Below are positions 25,969 to 34,677 of a stretch of 64,000 bases of DNA, piece by piece. The stretch lies in NCBI RefSeq assembly GCF_029892565.1, contig NZ_JARXVH010000004.1:620001-684000 (forward strand), given 5' to 3'. The notes beneath the pieces are model-generated. The model worked only from the letters and a program-made list of their open reading frames with translations, did no database searches and was not told where the DNA came from. Each line of letters starts with the position of its first letter. Within the stretch, counting starts at the first letter, position 1. The DNA is from Streptomyces pseudovenezuelae. GTDB lineage: Bacteria > Actinomycetota > Actinomycetes > Streptomycetales > Streptomycetaceae. A program made the translations under genes and the position numbers.

Positions 25969-28221
25969 ATGACCAGTACCACCGCAGAGACACCCATGGC
26001 GGCGGCCCCCGAAGCGGCCGACGTCGAGCTGCTCATCGGCGGGATGACCTGCGCCTCCTGCGCGGCCCGCGTCGAGAAGAAGCTCAACCGCATGGACGGC
26101 GTCACCGCCACGGTGAACTACGCGACGGAGAAGGCCAAGGTCAGCTACCCCGCGGGCATCCAGGTCGCCGACCTGATCGCCACCGTGGTGAAGACCGGGT
26201 ACACGGCCGAGGAACCGGCCCCGCCGGTGACCTCGACACCCGAGGACACGGCCGACGAGGATCCCGAACTCGCCGCCTACCGCGAGCGGTTCACCGTCTC
26301 CGCCCTGCTCGCGGTCCCGGTGATCCTGCTGTCGATGGTCCCGGCCCTGCAGTTCGACAACTGGCAGTGGCTGGCGCTCACCCTCGCCGCGCCCGTGGTC
26401 GTCTGGGGCGGACTGCCGTTCCACAAGGCCGCGTTCACCAACGCCCGGCACGGCGCCGCCACCATGGACACCCTGGTCTCGGTCGGCACGCTGGCCGCGT
26501 TCGGCTGGTCGGTGTGGGCGCTGTTCTGGGGCGACGCGGGCATGACCGGCATGCACGACGAGTTCCGCCTCACCGTCTCGCGCATGGACGGCGCCTCCAC
26601 GATCTACCTCGAAGTCGCCGCCGGAGTGGTCGCGTTCATCCTGCTGGGCCGCTATCTGGAGGCCCGCTCCAAGCGGCGGGCGGGCGCGGCGCTCAGGGCG
26701 CTGATGGAGCTGGGCGCGAAGGACGTGTCGGTGCTGCGCGGCGGGCGCGAGGTCCGCGTTCCGGTGGCCCAACTGGCCGTCGGCGACCGCTTCGTCGTAC
26801 GCCCCGGGGAGAAGATCGCCACCGACGGCACCGTCGTCGAGGGCGCGTCCGCGGTGGACGCGGCCATGCTGACCGGCGAGTCGGTGCCGGTGGACGTGCA
26901 GGCCGGCTCGGCCGTCACCGGCGTGACCGTGAACGCTGGCGGGCGCCTGGTCGTCGAGGCCACCCGGGTCGGCGCGGACACGCAGCTCGCGCGGATGGCG
27001 AAGCTGGTGGAGGACGCGCAGAACGGCAAGGCGGAGGTGCAGCGCCTGGCCGACCGCATCTCGGCGGTGTTCGTACCCGTCGTCATCGTCATCGCGCTCG
27101 GCACCTTCGGGGTGTGGCTCGGCGTCACCGGTGACACGGTCGCCGCGTTCACGGCGGCCGTGGCGGTGCTGATCATCGCCTGCCCGTGCGCGCTGGGCCT
27201 GGCCACGCCGACCGCGCTGCTGGTCGGCACGGGGCGTGGCGCGCAGCTCGGCATCCTCATCAAGGGCCCGGAGGTCCTGGAGTCCACGCGCCGCGTCGAC
27301 ACCGTCGTCCTGGACAAGACCGGAACGGTCACCACCGGCCGCATGACCCTTCAGGAGGTCTACGTCGCCGACGGCGCCGACGAGGGCGAGGTGCTGCGGC
27401 TCGCGGGCGCCGTCGAGCACGCCTCCGAGCACCCGGTCGCCCGGGCGATCGCCGTGGGCGCCGCGGAGCGGACCGGACGGCTGCCGGAGGTCGAGGAGTT
27501 CGCCAACGTGCCCGGTCGGGGCGTACGCGGGCGGGTGGCGGGCCATGAGGTGGCCGTGGGCCGGCTCGCCGAGTACACCGCGGATCTTCCGCCGGAGCTG
27601 GCCCGCGCCAAGGACGCGGCCGAGCGGGGCGGTCGTACGGCCGTCGTGGTCGGTTGGGACGGGGTGGCACGCGGTGTCCTCGCCGTCGCCGACGCGGTCA
27701 AGGAGACCAGCGCCGAGGCGGTGCGCGAGCTGCGCGCGCTGGGGCTCACGCCGGTGCTGCTGACCGGGGACAACCGGGCGGTGACCGAGGCGGTCGCGCA
27801 CGAGGTCGGCATCGAGCAGGTGATCGCGGAGGTGCTGCCCGAGGACAAGGTCGACGCGGTACGCCGGCTGCAGCGCGAGGGGCGGACCGTGGCCATGGTC
27901 GGTGACGGAGTCAACGATGCGGCGGCGCTCGCGACGGCCGATCTGGGCCTGGCGATGGGTACGGGCACGGACGCGGCGATCGAGGCGAGCGATCTGACCC
28001 TGGTGCGGGGTGATCTGCGGGTGGCCGCGGACGCGATCCGGCTGTCCAGGAGGACGCTGTCCACCATCAAGGGCAATCTGGTGTGGGCCTTCGGCTACAA
28101 CGTGGCGGCGCTGCCGCTCGCCGCGGCCGGTCTGTTGAATCCGATGATCGCCGGGGCCGCTATGGCCTTTTCGTCCGTGTTCGTGGTGACCAACAGCCTT
28201 CGACTGCGGACGTTCCGCTGA
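25969..28221 (+). CDS. copA: copper-exporting P1B-type ATPase
   Basis: 750-aa membrane pump that expels Cu(I). One N-terminal HMA domain has GMTCASC (Cys28, Cys31). Membrane helices follow, with the ion-binding CPC at 405-407, the phosphorylated Asp449 in DKTGT, TGES (302-305) in the actuator domain and GDGVNDAAAL near the C-terminus. HP motif SEHPVA is present. Start ATG with GGAG upstream. It probably shares the CsoR-controlled promoter with copZ. Confidence 0.95.
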   Translation: MTSTTAETPMAAAPEAADVELLIGGMTCASCAARVEKKLNRMDGVTATVNYATEKAKVSYPAGIQVADLIATVVKTGYTAEEPAPPVTSTPEDTADEDPELAAYRERFTVSALLAVPVILLSMVPALQFDNWQWLALTLAAPVVVWGGLPFHKAAFTNARHGAATMDTLVSVGTLAAFGWSVWALFWGDAGMTGMHDEFRLTVSRMDGASTIYLEVAAGVVAFILLGRYLEARSKRRAGAALRALMELGAKDVSVLRGGREVRVPVAQLAVGDRFVVRPGEKIATDGTVVEGASAVDAAMLTGESVPVDVQAGSAVTGVTVNAGGRLVVEATRVGADTQLARMAKLVEDAQNGKAEVQRLADRISAVFVPVVIVIALGTFGVWLGVTGDTVAAFTAAVAVLIIACPCALGLATPTALLVGTGRGAQLGILIKGPEVLESTRRVDTVVLDKTGTVTTGRMTLQEVYVADGADEGEVLRLAGAVEHASEHPVARAIAVGAAERTGRLPEVEEFANVPGRGVRGRVAGHEVAVGRLAEYTADLPPELARAKDAAERGGRTAVVVGWDGVARGVLAVADAVKETSAEAVRELRALGLTPVLLTGDNRAVTEAVAHEVGIEQVIAEVLPEDKVDAVRRLQREGRTVAMVGDGVNDAAALATADLGLAMGTGTDAAIEASDLTLVRGDLRVAADAIRLSRRTLSTIKGNLVWAFGYNVAALPLAAAGLLNPMIAGAAMAFSSVFVVTNSLRLRTFR

Positions 28222-28332
28222 ACTGCCGCGAGGTTACCGGCGGTTAGGGGAAGTCGAAGTAAGAGTCCCCCTAGAGTCGGAGGCCAGCCTCACATAAGCT
28301 CTTCACAAGGCTCGCGCATCATCCTTACGCTT

Positions 28333-28360
28333 GAGCCCCGGTCGCAGTATCGGGGCTCTT
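28333..28360 (+). terminator. probable copA terminator
   Basis: An 8-bp perfect stem GAGCCCCG / CGGGGCTC with a 10-nt loop and TT after it, 112 bp past the copA stop. Confidence 0.65.
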
Positions 28361-28702
28361 GCGCATCTAACGGACATTTGCAAGAGACGCAGATCACAGT
28401 GATGTGAACGTAACCATCGAAGGGGTTCGAAGGTCTAAGTTGACGATGTCAGACAGCGTCTTGGGGGGCGTTGACTGGCATCTGAGGATGTCTTGGGGGA
28501 CTTCCTCAGAGATGCGTTGCCGGGGCACGTACATCGGGAAGCTTTGAGCGGCCGTCCCGAGCGTGCGCTGTCCCGGCAGATCGCACACCCAGTAGTACGA
28601 CGAGTTCTGCTCGTTTTGCTCAAGCAGTACCGCAGCGATTCAGGCGCTGTTCTTCACAGACGCCCGGCCGGATCCCGTGGGGGGAATCCGCACCGGGACA
28701 TG
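28361..28702 (+). other. unassigned transcribed-looking region between copA and citA
   Basis: This stretch is less GC-biased than its neighbours and ends in a strong plus-strand terminator, which implies a transcript read rightward. I cannot name it. A 33-codon frame begins at ATG 28446 (MSDSVLGGVDWHLRMSW..., stop 28547) but has no clear ribosome-binding site. Another frame gives a run (from about 28476: LASEDVLGDFLRDALPGHVH...) that passes straight through the terminator hairpin, so it is not an intact gene. It may be a small RNA, a leader peptide gene or the decayed front of a gene. Confidence 0.5.
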
Positions 28703-28763
28703 GGAAGGCGCCCTGTACGCCGGCCCGTGGGGGGACCGTCGGCAGGGCGCCTTCCGCTTTTTG
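28703..28763 (+). terminator. strong rho-independent terminator without an assigned gene
   Basis: A 13-bp perfect stem GGAAGGCGCCCTG (28703-28715) / CAGGGCGCCTTCC (28743-28755) with a 27-nt loop that has its own internal pairing, followed by GCTTTTTG. It ends the unassigned region to its left. Confidence 0.88.
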
Positions 28764-28796
28764 CTGTGCGTTTTTGCCTGCTGTGCAGGTGAAGCG

Positions 28797-28836
28797 GCCG
28801 GTGACGGGGCGCCGATGACAGCACCCCCTCACCGGC
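28797..28836 (-). terminator. citrate synthase terminator
   Basis: A 13-bp stem with one mismatch (arms 28797-28809 and 28824-28836) starts 5 bp past the citA stop on the minus strand. It faces the plus-strand terminator at 28703-28763. Confidence 0.75.
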
Positions 28837-28841
28837 AGGTG

Positions 28842-30131
28842 TCAGCGCTGTTCGACCGGGATGAAGTCCCGCTCCACGACGCCCGTGTAGATCTGGCGCG
28901 GGCGGCCGATGCGGGAGCCCGGCTCCTTGATCATCTCGTGCCACTGGGCGATCCAGCCCGGCAGGCGGCCGAGGGCGAACAGGACCGTGAACATCTCGGT
29001 CGGGAAGCCCATGGCCCGGTAGATCAGACCGGTGTAGAAGTCGACGTTCGGGTAGAGGCTGCGCGAGACGAAGTAGTCGTCGGAGAGCGCGTGCTCCTCC
29101 AGCTTGAGCGCGATGTCCAGCAGCTCGTCGGACTTGCCGAGGGCCGAGAGGACGTCGTGCGCGGCGGCCTTGATGATCTTGGCGCGCGGGTCGAAGTTCT
29201 TGTAGACCCGGTGGCCGAAGCCCATCAGACGGACGCCGTCCTCCTTGTTCTTCACCTTGCGGATGAAGGAGTCGACGTCGCCGCCGGAGGCCTGGATGCC
29301 CTCCAGCATCTCCAGCACGGACTGGTTGGCGCCGCCGTGCAGCGGGCCCCACAGCGCGTTGATACCGGCCGAGATGGAGGCGAACATGTTGGCCTGCGAC
29401 GAGCCGACCAGACGCACCGTGGAGGTCGAACAGTTCTGCTCGTGGTCCGCGTGCAGGATCAGCAGCTTGTCGAGCGCGGCGACGACGACCGGGTCGAGGT
29501 CGTACTCCTGCGCCGGCACCGAGAACGTCATGCGCAGGAAGTTCTCGACGTAGCCGAGGTCGTTGCGCGGGTAGACGAACGGGTGGCCGATCGACTTCTT
29601 GTACGCGTAGGCCGCGATCGTCGGAAGCTTGGCGAGCAGGCGGATCGTCGAGAGGTTGCGCTGCTTCTCGTCGAACGGGTTGTGGCTGTCCTGGTAGAAG
29701 GTGGACAGCGCGGAGACGACCGACGACAGCATGGCCATCGGGTGGGCGTCGCGCGGGAAGCCCTTGTAGAAGTTCTTGACGTCCTCGTGCAGCAGGGTGT
29801 GCTGCGTGATCTCGTTCTTGAACGAGGAGAGCTCGTCGACCGTCGGCAGCTCGCCGTTGATCAGCAGGTAGGCGACCTCCACGAAGGTCGAACGCTCGGC
29901 CAGCTGCTCGATCGGGTAGCCGCGGTAGCGGAGGATGCCCGCCTCGCCGTCGAGGTAGGTGATGGCGGATTTATAGGCGGCGGTGTTCCCGTAACCGCTG
30001 TCCAGCGTCACCAGACCGGTCTGGGCGCGGAGCTTCCCGATGTCGAAGCCCTTGTCGCCGACGGTGCTGTTGATCACCGGGTAGGTGTACTCGCCGTCGC
30101 CGTACCGCAGTACTACAGAGTTGTCGCTCAC
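28842..30131 (-). CDS. citA: citrate synthase
   Basis: 429-aa TCA-cycle enzyme joining acetyl-CoA and oxaloacetate. Family landmarks are GYPIEQLA, HADHEQNCSTSTVRLVGSSQANMF, the active-site His in GPLHGGAN and the catalytic segment GFGHRVYKNFDPRA with downstream Asp. The first residues SDNSVVLRYGDGEYTYPVINSTVGD are the type-II (Gram-negative-like) N-terminal domain. I start at GTG 30131, after AGGGAAG, rather than the GTG four codons upstream. Single gene; promoter presumably in the 180-bp gap to the right. Confidence 0.95.
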   Translation of the reverse strand: MSDNSVVLRYGDGEYTYPVINSTVGDKGFDIGKLRAQTGLVTLDSGYGNTAAYKSAITYLDGEAGILRYRGYPIEQLAERSTFVEVAYLLINGELPTVDELSSFKNEITQHTLLHEDVKNFYKGFPRDAHPMAMLSSVVSALSTFYQDSHNPFDEKQRNLSTIRLLAKLPTIAAYAYKKSIGHPFVYPRNDLGYVENFLRMTFSVPAQEYDLDPVVVAALDKLLILHADHEQNCSTSTVRLVGSSQANMFASISAGINALWGPLHGGANQSVLEMLEGIQASGGDVDSFIRKVKNKEDGVRLMGFGHRVYKNFDPRAKIIKAAAHDVLSALGKSDELLDIALKLEEHALSDDYFVSRSLYPNVDFYTGLIYRAMGFPTEMFTVLFALGRLPGWIAQWHEMIKEPGSRIGRPRQIYTGVVERDFIPVEQR

Positions 30132-30310
30132 GTCTTCCCTCACCGACGTAGTGCCTCATCTTCGAGGTTGCCCTGACTGTCTCTACCATCCCCCAATTGG
30201 CTCAGGTGAGTGCACTCGGGGTCGACCATCGGGCCTATCGGCGGCACTGAGTGCCGCCAACTTTCTCATCCTGCCCGGTTCATCCCCGGACGGGAAGTGC
30301 TCTGTGACCT

Positions 30311-32593
30311 TCATGACTCATTTGATCGATCATTTTTCGAAATGAGCCTGAAATCGAGTGCCGTGCAGCGCCGGCCCGCCGACACCGTGCGCACCGCCTG
30401 GCCGATCGCCTTGCGCGAACCGACGAGCACCACCAGCTTCTTGGCCCGGGTGACCGCCGTGTAGAGCAGGTTCCGCTGGAGCATCATCCACGCGCCCGTG
30501 GTGACCGGGACGACCACGGCCGGATACTCGCTGCCCTGCGAGCGGTGGATGGTCACCGCGTACGCGTGCGCCAGTTCGTCCAGCTCGTCGAACTCGTACG
30601 GAACCTCCTCGTCCTCGTCGGTCAGCACCGTGAGGCGCTGGTCGACCGGGTCGAGTGAGGTGACAACGCCGACGGTGCCGTTGAAGACACCGTTCTTGCC
30701 CTTCTCGTAATTGTTGCGGATCTGGGTGACCTTGTCGCCGACGCGGAAGACCCGGCCGCCGAACCGCTTCTCCGCCAGGTCGGGGCGGCCGGGGGTGATC
30801 GCCTGCTGGAGCAGGCCGTTGAGGTTGCCCGCCCCCGCCGGTCCCCGGTGCATCGGCGCGAGCACCTGGATGTCCCGGCGCGGGTCGAGCCCGAACTTGG
30901 CCGGAATGCGACGGGCCGCCACGTCCACGGTGAGCCGGCCGGCCTCCTCCGTGTCGTCCTCGACGAAGAGGAAGAAGTCCTTCATGCCGTCGGTGACCGG
31001 GTGCTGCCCGGCGTTGATCCGGTGCGCGTTCGTCACCACGCCCGACTGCTGGGCCTGGCGGAACACGCGCGTGAGGCGCACGGCGGGGATCGGGCCGCCG
31101 TCGGCGAGCAGATCGCGCAGCACCTCGCCGGCGCCGACGCTGGGCAGCTGGTCGACGTCCCCGACGAAGAGCAGATGGGCGCCCGGCGGGACCGCCTTGA
31201 CCAGCTTGTTGGCGAGCAGCAGGTCCAGCATCGAGGCCTCGTCGACCACCACCAGGTCGGCGTCCAGCGGGCGGTCCCGGTCGTAGGCCGCGTCACCGCC
31301 GGGCTTCAGCTCCAGGAGGCGGTGCACGGTGGACGCCTCGGTGCCGGTCAGCTCGGCCAGGCGCTTGGCGGCGCGGCCGGTCGGGGCGGCGAGGACGACC
31401 TTGGCCCGCCTGGCCCGGGCCAGCTCCACGATCGAGCGGACCGTGAAGGACTTGCCGCAGCCCGGGCCGCCGGTCAGCACGGCGACCTTCTTGGTCAGCG
31501 CCAGCTTGACGGCGGCCTCCTGCTCGGGCGCCAGCTCCGTGCCCGTACGCCCCTTCAGCCAGGTCAGCGCCTTGTCCCAGGCGACCTCCCGGAAGGCGGG
31601 CATCCGGTCCTCGTCGGTGCGCAGGAGGCGCAACAGCTGGGCGGAGAGGGACAGTTCGGCCCGGTGGAAGGGCACCAGGTACACGGCTGTGACGGGGTCC
31701 GCGCCGCCGTCGGCCGCCGGGACCTTCTCCCGTACGACACCGGGCTCCTCGCCGTCCTCCTGGGGCGCCGCGAGTTCGGCGAGGCACTCGATGACCAGGC
31801 CCGTGTCGACCTGGAGCAGCTTCACCGCGTCGGCGATCAGGCGCTCCTCGGGCAGATAGCAGTTGCCCTGGTCGGTCGCCTGGGACAGCGCGTACTGCAG
31901 GCCCGCCTTGACGCGCTCCGGGCTGTCGTGCGGGATGCCGACGGACTGGGCGATCTTGTCGGCGGTGAGGAAGCCGATGCCCCAGACGTCGGAGGCGAGC
32001 CGGTAGGGCTGGTTCTTCACGACGGAGATCGACGCGTCGCCGTACTTCTTGTAGATGCGCACGGCGATGGACGTGGACACCTCGACGGTCTGCAGGAAGA
32101 GCATGACCTCCTTGATCGCCTTCTGCTCCTCCCAGGCGTCGGCGATCTTCTTGGTGCGCTTGGGGCCGAGGCCGGGGACCTCGATGAGCCGCTTGGGCTC
32201 CTCCTCGATGATCGTCAGGGTGTCCAGACCGAAGTGCTGGGTGATGCGGTCGGCGAAGACGGGTCCGATGCCCTTGACCAGGCCGGAGCCGAGGTAGCGG
32301 CGGATGCCCTGGACGGTGGCCGGCAGGAGGGTCGTGTAGTTCTCGACGGTGAACTGCTTGCCGTACTGCGGATGGGACCCCCAACGGCCCTCCATCCGCA
32401 GGGACTCACCGACTTGGGCGCCGAGCAGCGCGCCGACGACGGTGAGCAGATCGCCGCCGCCGCGGCCGGTGTCGACGCGGGCGACCGTGTATCCGGTGTC
32501 CTCATTGGCGTAGGTGATCCGCTCCAGGACGCCTTCCAGGGTGGCGAGTCGGCGGTCGCCGGCCGGTGGAGCGGTTCCCGGGTTGTTGGGCAT
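30311..32593 (-). CDS. recD2: RecD2-type ATP-dependent DNA helicase
   Basis: 760-aa SF1B 5'-3' helicase, the stand-alone RecD form not tied to RecBC. An N-terminal OB-like segment (EGVLERITYANEDTGYTVAR) is followed by helix-hairpin-helix repeats (GLGPKRTKKI, residues 100-230), Walker A GGPGCGKS, DEASM (motif II), QLPSVGAGEVL (motif III), and the C-terminal IHRSQGSEYPAV and YTAVTRAKK (motifs V/VI). It acts in replication-fork or DNA repair processing. It lies directly right of citA on the same strand with its own unit. Confidence 0.93.
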   Translation of the reverse strand: MPNNPGTAPPAGDRRLATLEGVLERITYANEDTGYTVARVDTGRGGGDLLTVVGALLGAQVGESLRMEGRWGSHPQYGKQFTVENYTTLLPATVQGIRRYLGSGLVKGIGPVFADRITQHFGLDTLTIIEEEPKRLIEVPGLGPKRTKKIADAWEEQKAIKEVMLFLQTVEVSTSIAVRIYKKYGDASISVVKNQPYRLASDVWGIGFLTADKIAQSVGIPHDSPERVKAGLQYALSQATDQGNCYLPEERLIADAVKLLQVDTGLVIECLAELAAPQEDGEEPGVVREKVPAADGGADPVTAVYLVPFHRAELSLSAQLLRLLRTDEDRMPAFREVAWDKALTWLKGRTGTELAPEQEAAVKLALTKKVAVLTGGPGCGKSFTVRSIVELARARRAKVVLAAPTGRAAKRLAELTGTEASTVHRLLELKPGGDAAYDRDRPLDADLVVVDEASMLDLLLANKLVKAVPPGAHLLFVGDVDQLPSVGAGEVLRDLLADGGPIPAVRLTRVFRQAQQSGVVTNAHRINAGQHPVTDGMKDFFLFVEDDTEEAGRLTVDVAARRIPAKFGLDPRRDIQVLAPMHRGPAGAGNLNGLLQQAITPGRPDLAEKRFGGRVFRVGDKVTQIRNNYEKGKNGVFNGTVGVVTSLDPVDQRLTVLTDEDEEVPYEFDELDELAHAYAVTIHRSQGSEYPAVVVPVTTGAWMMLQRNLLYTAVTRAKKLVVLVGSRKAIGQAVRTVSAGRRCTALDFRLISKNDRSNES

Positions 32594-32632
32594 GATCCGA
32601 CGGTACCGGGCGGGTGTGACAGCGGGCGGGGC

Positions 32633-32920
32633 TCAGCCCAGACCGCGATGGGCGGCCCACAACTCCCCGGCACGACTGGCGGCGTCGGCGACCAGAGCCG
32701 CCAGTTCGGGTGAGTCGGGGACAGAGAACGAGACATATCCGCCCCGACCACCACCGACCGGTCGACCGTAGGCCTTCACGGCGAGGCCCCCGTCGGGAAG
32801 AAGCCGGACGTTGAGCGTGGTCAGCTTGAACGCCTCACCACGTCGCGTGTCCGTCCAGCGGAGCGCCTCCGGAATCGTGACGTTGATCGCCAGTGCACTC
32901 ACTTCCAGGTCGCCGCTCAT
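32633..32920 (-). CDS. conserved hypothetical protein, 95 aa
   Basis: I do not recognise this gene. It predicts a 95-aa soluble protein with no signal, membrane helix or cysteine. Alternating hydrophobic stretches (LNVRLLPDGGLAVKAYGRPV, YVSFSVPD) suggest a small beta-rich fold ending in a helix (LAALVADAASRAGELWAAH). It lies 40 bp upstream of recD2 on the same strand and could be co-transcribed. Codon usage is normal for the window, so I take it as real. Confidence 0.72.
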   Translation of the reverse strand: MSGDLEVSALAINVTIPEALRWTDTRRGEAFKLTTLNVRLLPDGGLAVKAYGRPVGGGRGGYVSFSVPDSPELAALVADAASRAGELWAAHRGLG

Positions 32921-32995
32921 GGACGGATGATCTCACCCGAGTCGCCGCCGACAATCGGGATGCGCCACCAAAGACGCGTCCCTAGGCTCTCGTTC

Positions 32996-33517
32996 ATGTT
33001 CACGGACGAGGTACGACTGGAGCGCCTGCGAGCCGATCACGCCCCCGCGCTGCTCGCCTTCGAGCGCGCCAACCGCGCCTACTTCGCGCGGTACATCTCG
33101 GATCGTGGCGACGCGTTCTTCCTGGAGTTCGCCGCCGTCCTCGACGAGCGGCTCGCCGAACAGGACGCCGGGGTCTGCCACTTCCATGTGGTGGTCGACG
33201 AGCGGGGCGAGCTGATCGGCCGCGTCAATCTCGTGGACGTCGAGAAGGGCAGCGCCGATCTCGGCTACCGGATCGGGGAGCGCTCGGCGGGCCGGGGGGT
33301 CGCGACCGAGGCGGTGGCGCAGGTGTGCCGGCTGGCCGCCGGGACGTACGGGCTCACCGAGCTGATCGCAAGCACCGCGGTCGGGAACACGGGCTCCAGG
33401 ACGGTCCTCGAACGGAACGGGTTCACGCTGGTGGGAGACCAGGTCGTGGCCGGGAAGCCCGGCGTGCGGTACCGGCGCCCGCTGGAGCGCGCCGAGGCGG
33501 CCGGTCCGGCCGACTGA
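32996..33517 (+). CDS. GNAT family N-acetyltransferase
   Basis: 173-aa acetyltransferase of the RimJ-like group. The acetyl-CoA motif is ERSAGRGVATEAVAQVCRLA, followed by YGLTELIASTAVGNTGSRTVLERNGF. ATG 32996 is preferred to the 23-codon extension, which lacks family character. There is no Shine-Dalgarno site; TAGGCT 8 bp before the ATG could be a -10 box of a leaderless mRNA. Divergent from the 95-aa unknown. Confidence 0.86.
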   Translation: MFTDEVRLERLRADHAPALLAFERANRAYFARYISDRGDAFFLEFAAVLDERLAEQDAGVCHFHVVVDERGELIGRVNLVDVEKGSADLGYRIGERSAGRGVATEAVAQVCRLAAGTYGLTELIASTAVGNTGSRTVLERNGFTLVGDQVVAGKPGVRYRRPLERAEAAGPAD

Positions 33518-33575
33518 GGATCTCCGCCTCCGCCCGGAACATCACGATCCGGTCTCAGGGTCTTGTTAACCGCCG

Positions 33576-33621
33576 TGTAATCGATTCCAATCCTTGGTGC
33601 ACGTCGATGTAATCGATTCCA
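33576..33621. promoter_or_regulatory. duplicated LacI-type operators before the ribose operon
   Basis: Two identical 14-bp copies of TGTAATCGATTCCA (33576-33589 and 33608-33621), each centred on the palindrome AATCGATT. The centres are 32 bp apart, about three helical turns, so two repressor dimers would bind on one face of the DNA. Confidence 0.8.
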
Positions 33622-33639
33622 CGAGGAGGTGGAACGGCG

Positions 33640-34677
33640 ATGGCGAGCATCAAGGACGTCGCCGCCGAGGCGGGAGTGTCCGTCGCCACGGTGTCGCGGG
33701 TCCTGAACGACCATCCGTCGGTCAGCGCCGACGCACGCACGCGTGTACTGGCCGCCGTCGAGGCGCTGGGCTACCGCCCGAACGCCGTCGCCCGTTCCCT
33801 GCGCACCGACCAGACCCACACCCTCGGCCTGGTCATCAGCGACGTGATGAACCCGTACTTCACCGAACTGGCCCGCTCCGTCGAGGAGGAGGCCCGGGCG
33901 CTCGGGTACAGCGTGATCATCGGGAACGCCGACGAGCGGCCCGAACTGCAGGACCACCACGTACGGACGCTGCTGGACCGCCGTATCGACGGTCTGCTCG
34001 TCTCCCCCACCGACGGCGGTTCGCCGCTGATCGTGGACGCCGCGCGGGCGGGGACGCCGATGGTGTTCGTCGACCGGTGGATCCCGGGGGTCGAGGTGCC
34101 CGTCGTCAGGGCGGACGGGCGCGCGGCCGTACGGGATCTCGTCGCGCATCTGCACGGGCTGGGGCACCGGCGGCTCGCGATCATCGCGGGGCCTGCGGCC
34201 ACCACCACCGGCAGCGAGCGCGTCGAGGCCTTCCGGGAGGCGCTCGGCGAGTACGGGATTCCGCTGCCGGACGCCTACATAGGCCAGGGCGACTTCCAGG
34301 CCGAGAGCGGGCGGCGGGTCACCGAGGGGTTCCTCGACCTGCCCGAGCCGCCCGAGGTCGTGTTCGCGGCCGACAACCTGATGGCGCTCGGCGCGCTGGA
34401 CGCCGTACGCGCGCGTGGGCTGCGCGTGCCGGACGACCTCGCGCTGGCCGCGTTCGACGACATCCGCTGGTTCGTGCACACCGATCCGCCGATCACCGCG
34501 ATCGCCCAGCCCACGGGCGAGTTGGGGCGGGCCGCCGTGCGCGCGCTGGTCGACTCCATCGAGGGACGGACCCCGCGGTCCGTCACCCTCCCCGCCCGTC
34601 TCGTCGTACGCCGCTCGTGCGGCGAGCCACCGGCTTCACCGGAGCCGGCCCCCGTAAGGAACAGGAGCCAGTCGTGA
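33640..34677 (+). CDS. rbsR: LacI family repressor of the ribose operon
   Basis: 345-aa regulator. The LacI HTH and hinge (MASIKDVAAEAGVSVATVSRVLNDHPSVSADART...) fill residues 1-60; the rest is a periplasmic-binding-protein-like sugar sensor (GLVISDVMNPYFTELARSVEEEA). ATG 33640 follows GAGGAGG. It is the first gene of the operon and should repress it through the AATCGATT operators upstream until ribose or a derivative binds. GTGA overlap with rbsA. The ligand is inferred from operon content. Confidence 0.88.
   Translation: MASIKDVAAEAGVSVATVSRVLNDHPSVSADARTRVLAAVEALGYRPNAVARSLRTDQTHTLGLVISDVMNPYFTELARSVEEEARALGYSVIIGNADERPELQDHHVRTLLDRRIDGLLVSPTDGGSPLIVDAARAGTPMVFVDRWIPGVEVPVVRADGRAAVRDLVAHLHGLGHRRLAIIAGPAATTTGSERVEAFREALGEYGIPLPDAYIGQGDFQAESGRRVTEGFLDLPEPPEVVFAADNLMALGALDAVRARGLRVPDDLALAAFDDIRWFVHTDPPITAIAQPTGELGRAAVRALVDSIEGRTPRSVTLPARLVVRRSCGEPPASPEPAPVRNRSQS

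Noticed and set aside
25456..27801. 781-aa minus-strand frame antisense to copA
   Set aside because: Low-complexity antisense of a recognised gene with complete P-type ATPase motifs.
28493..28792. 99-aa plus-strand frame
   Set aside because: It has no ATG/GTG with a ribosome-binding site and runs through a 13-bp-stem terminator, so it cannot be an intact gene; the region is reported instead.
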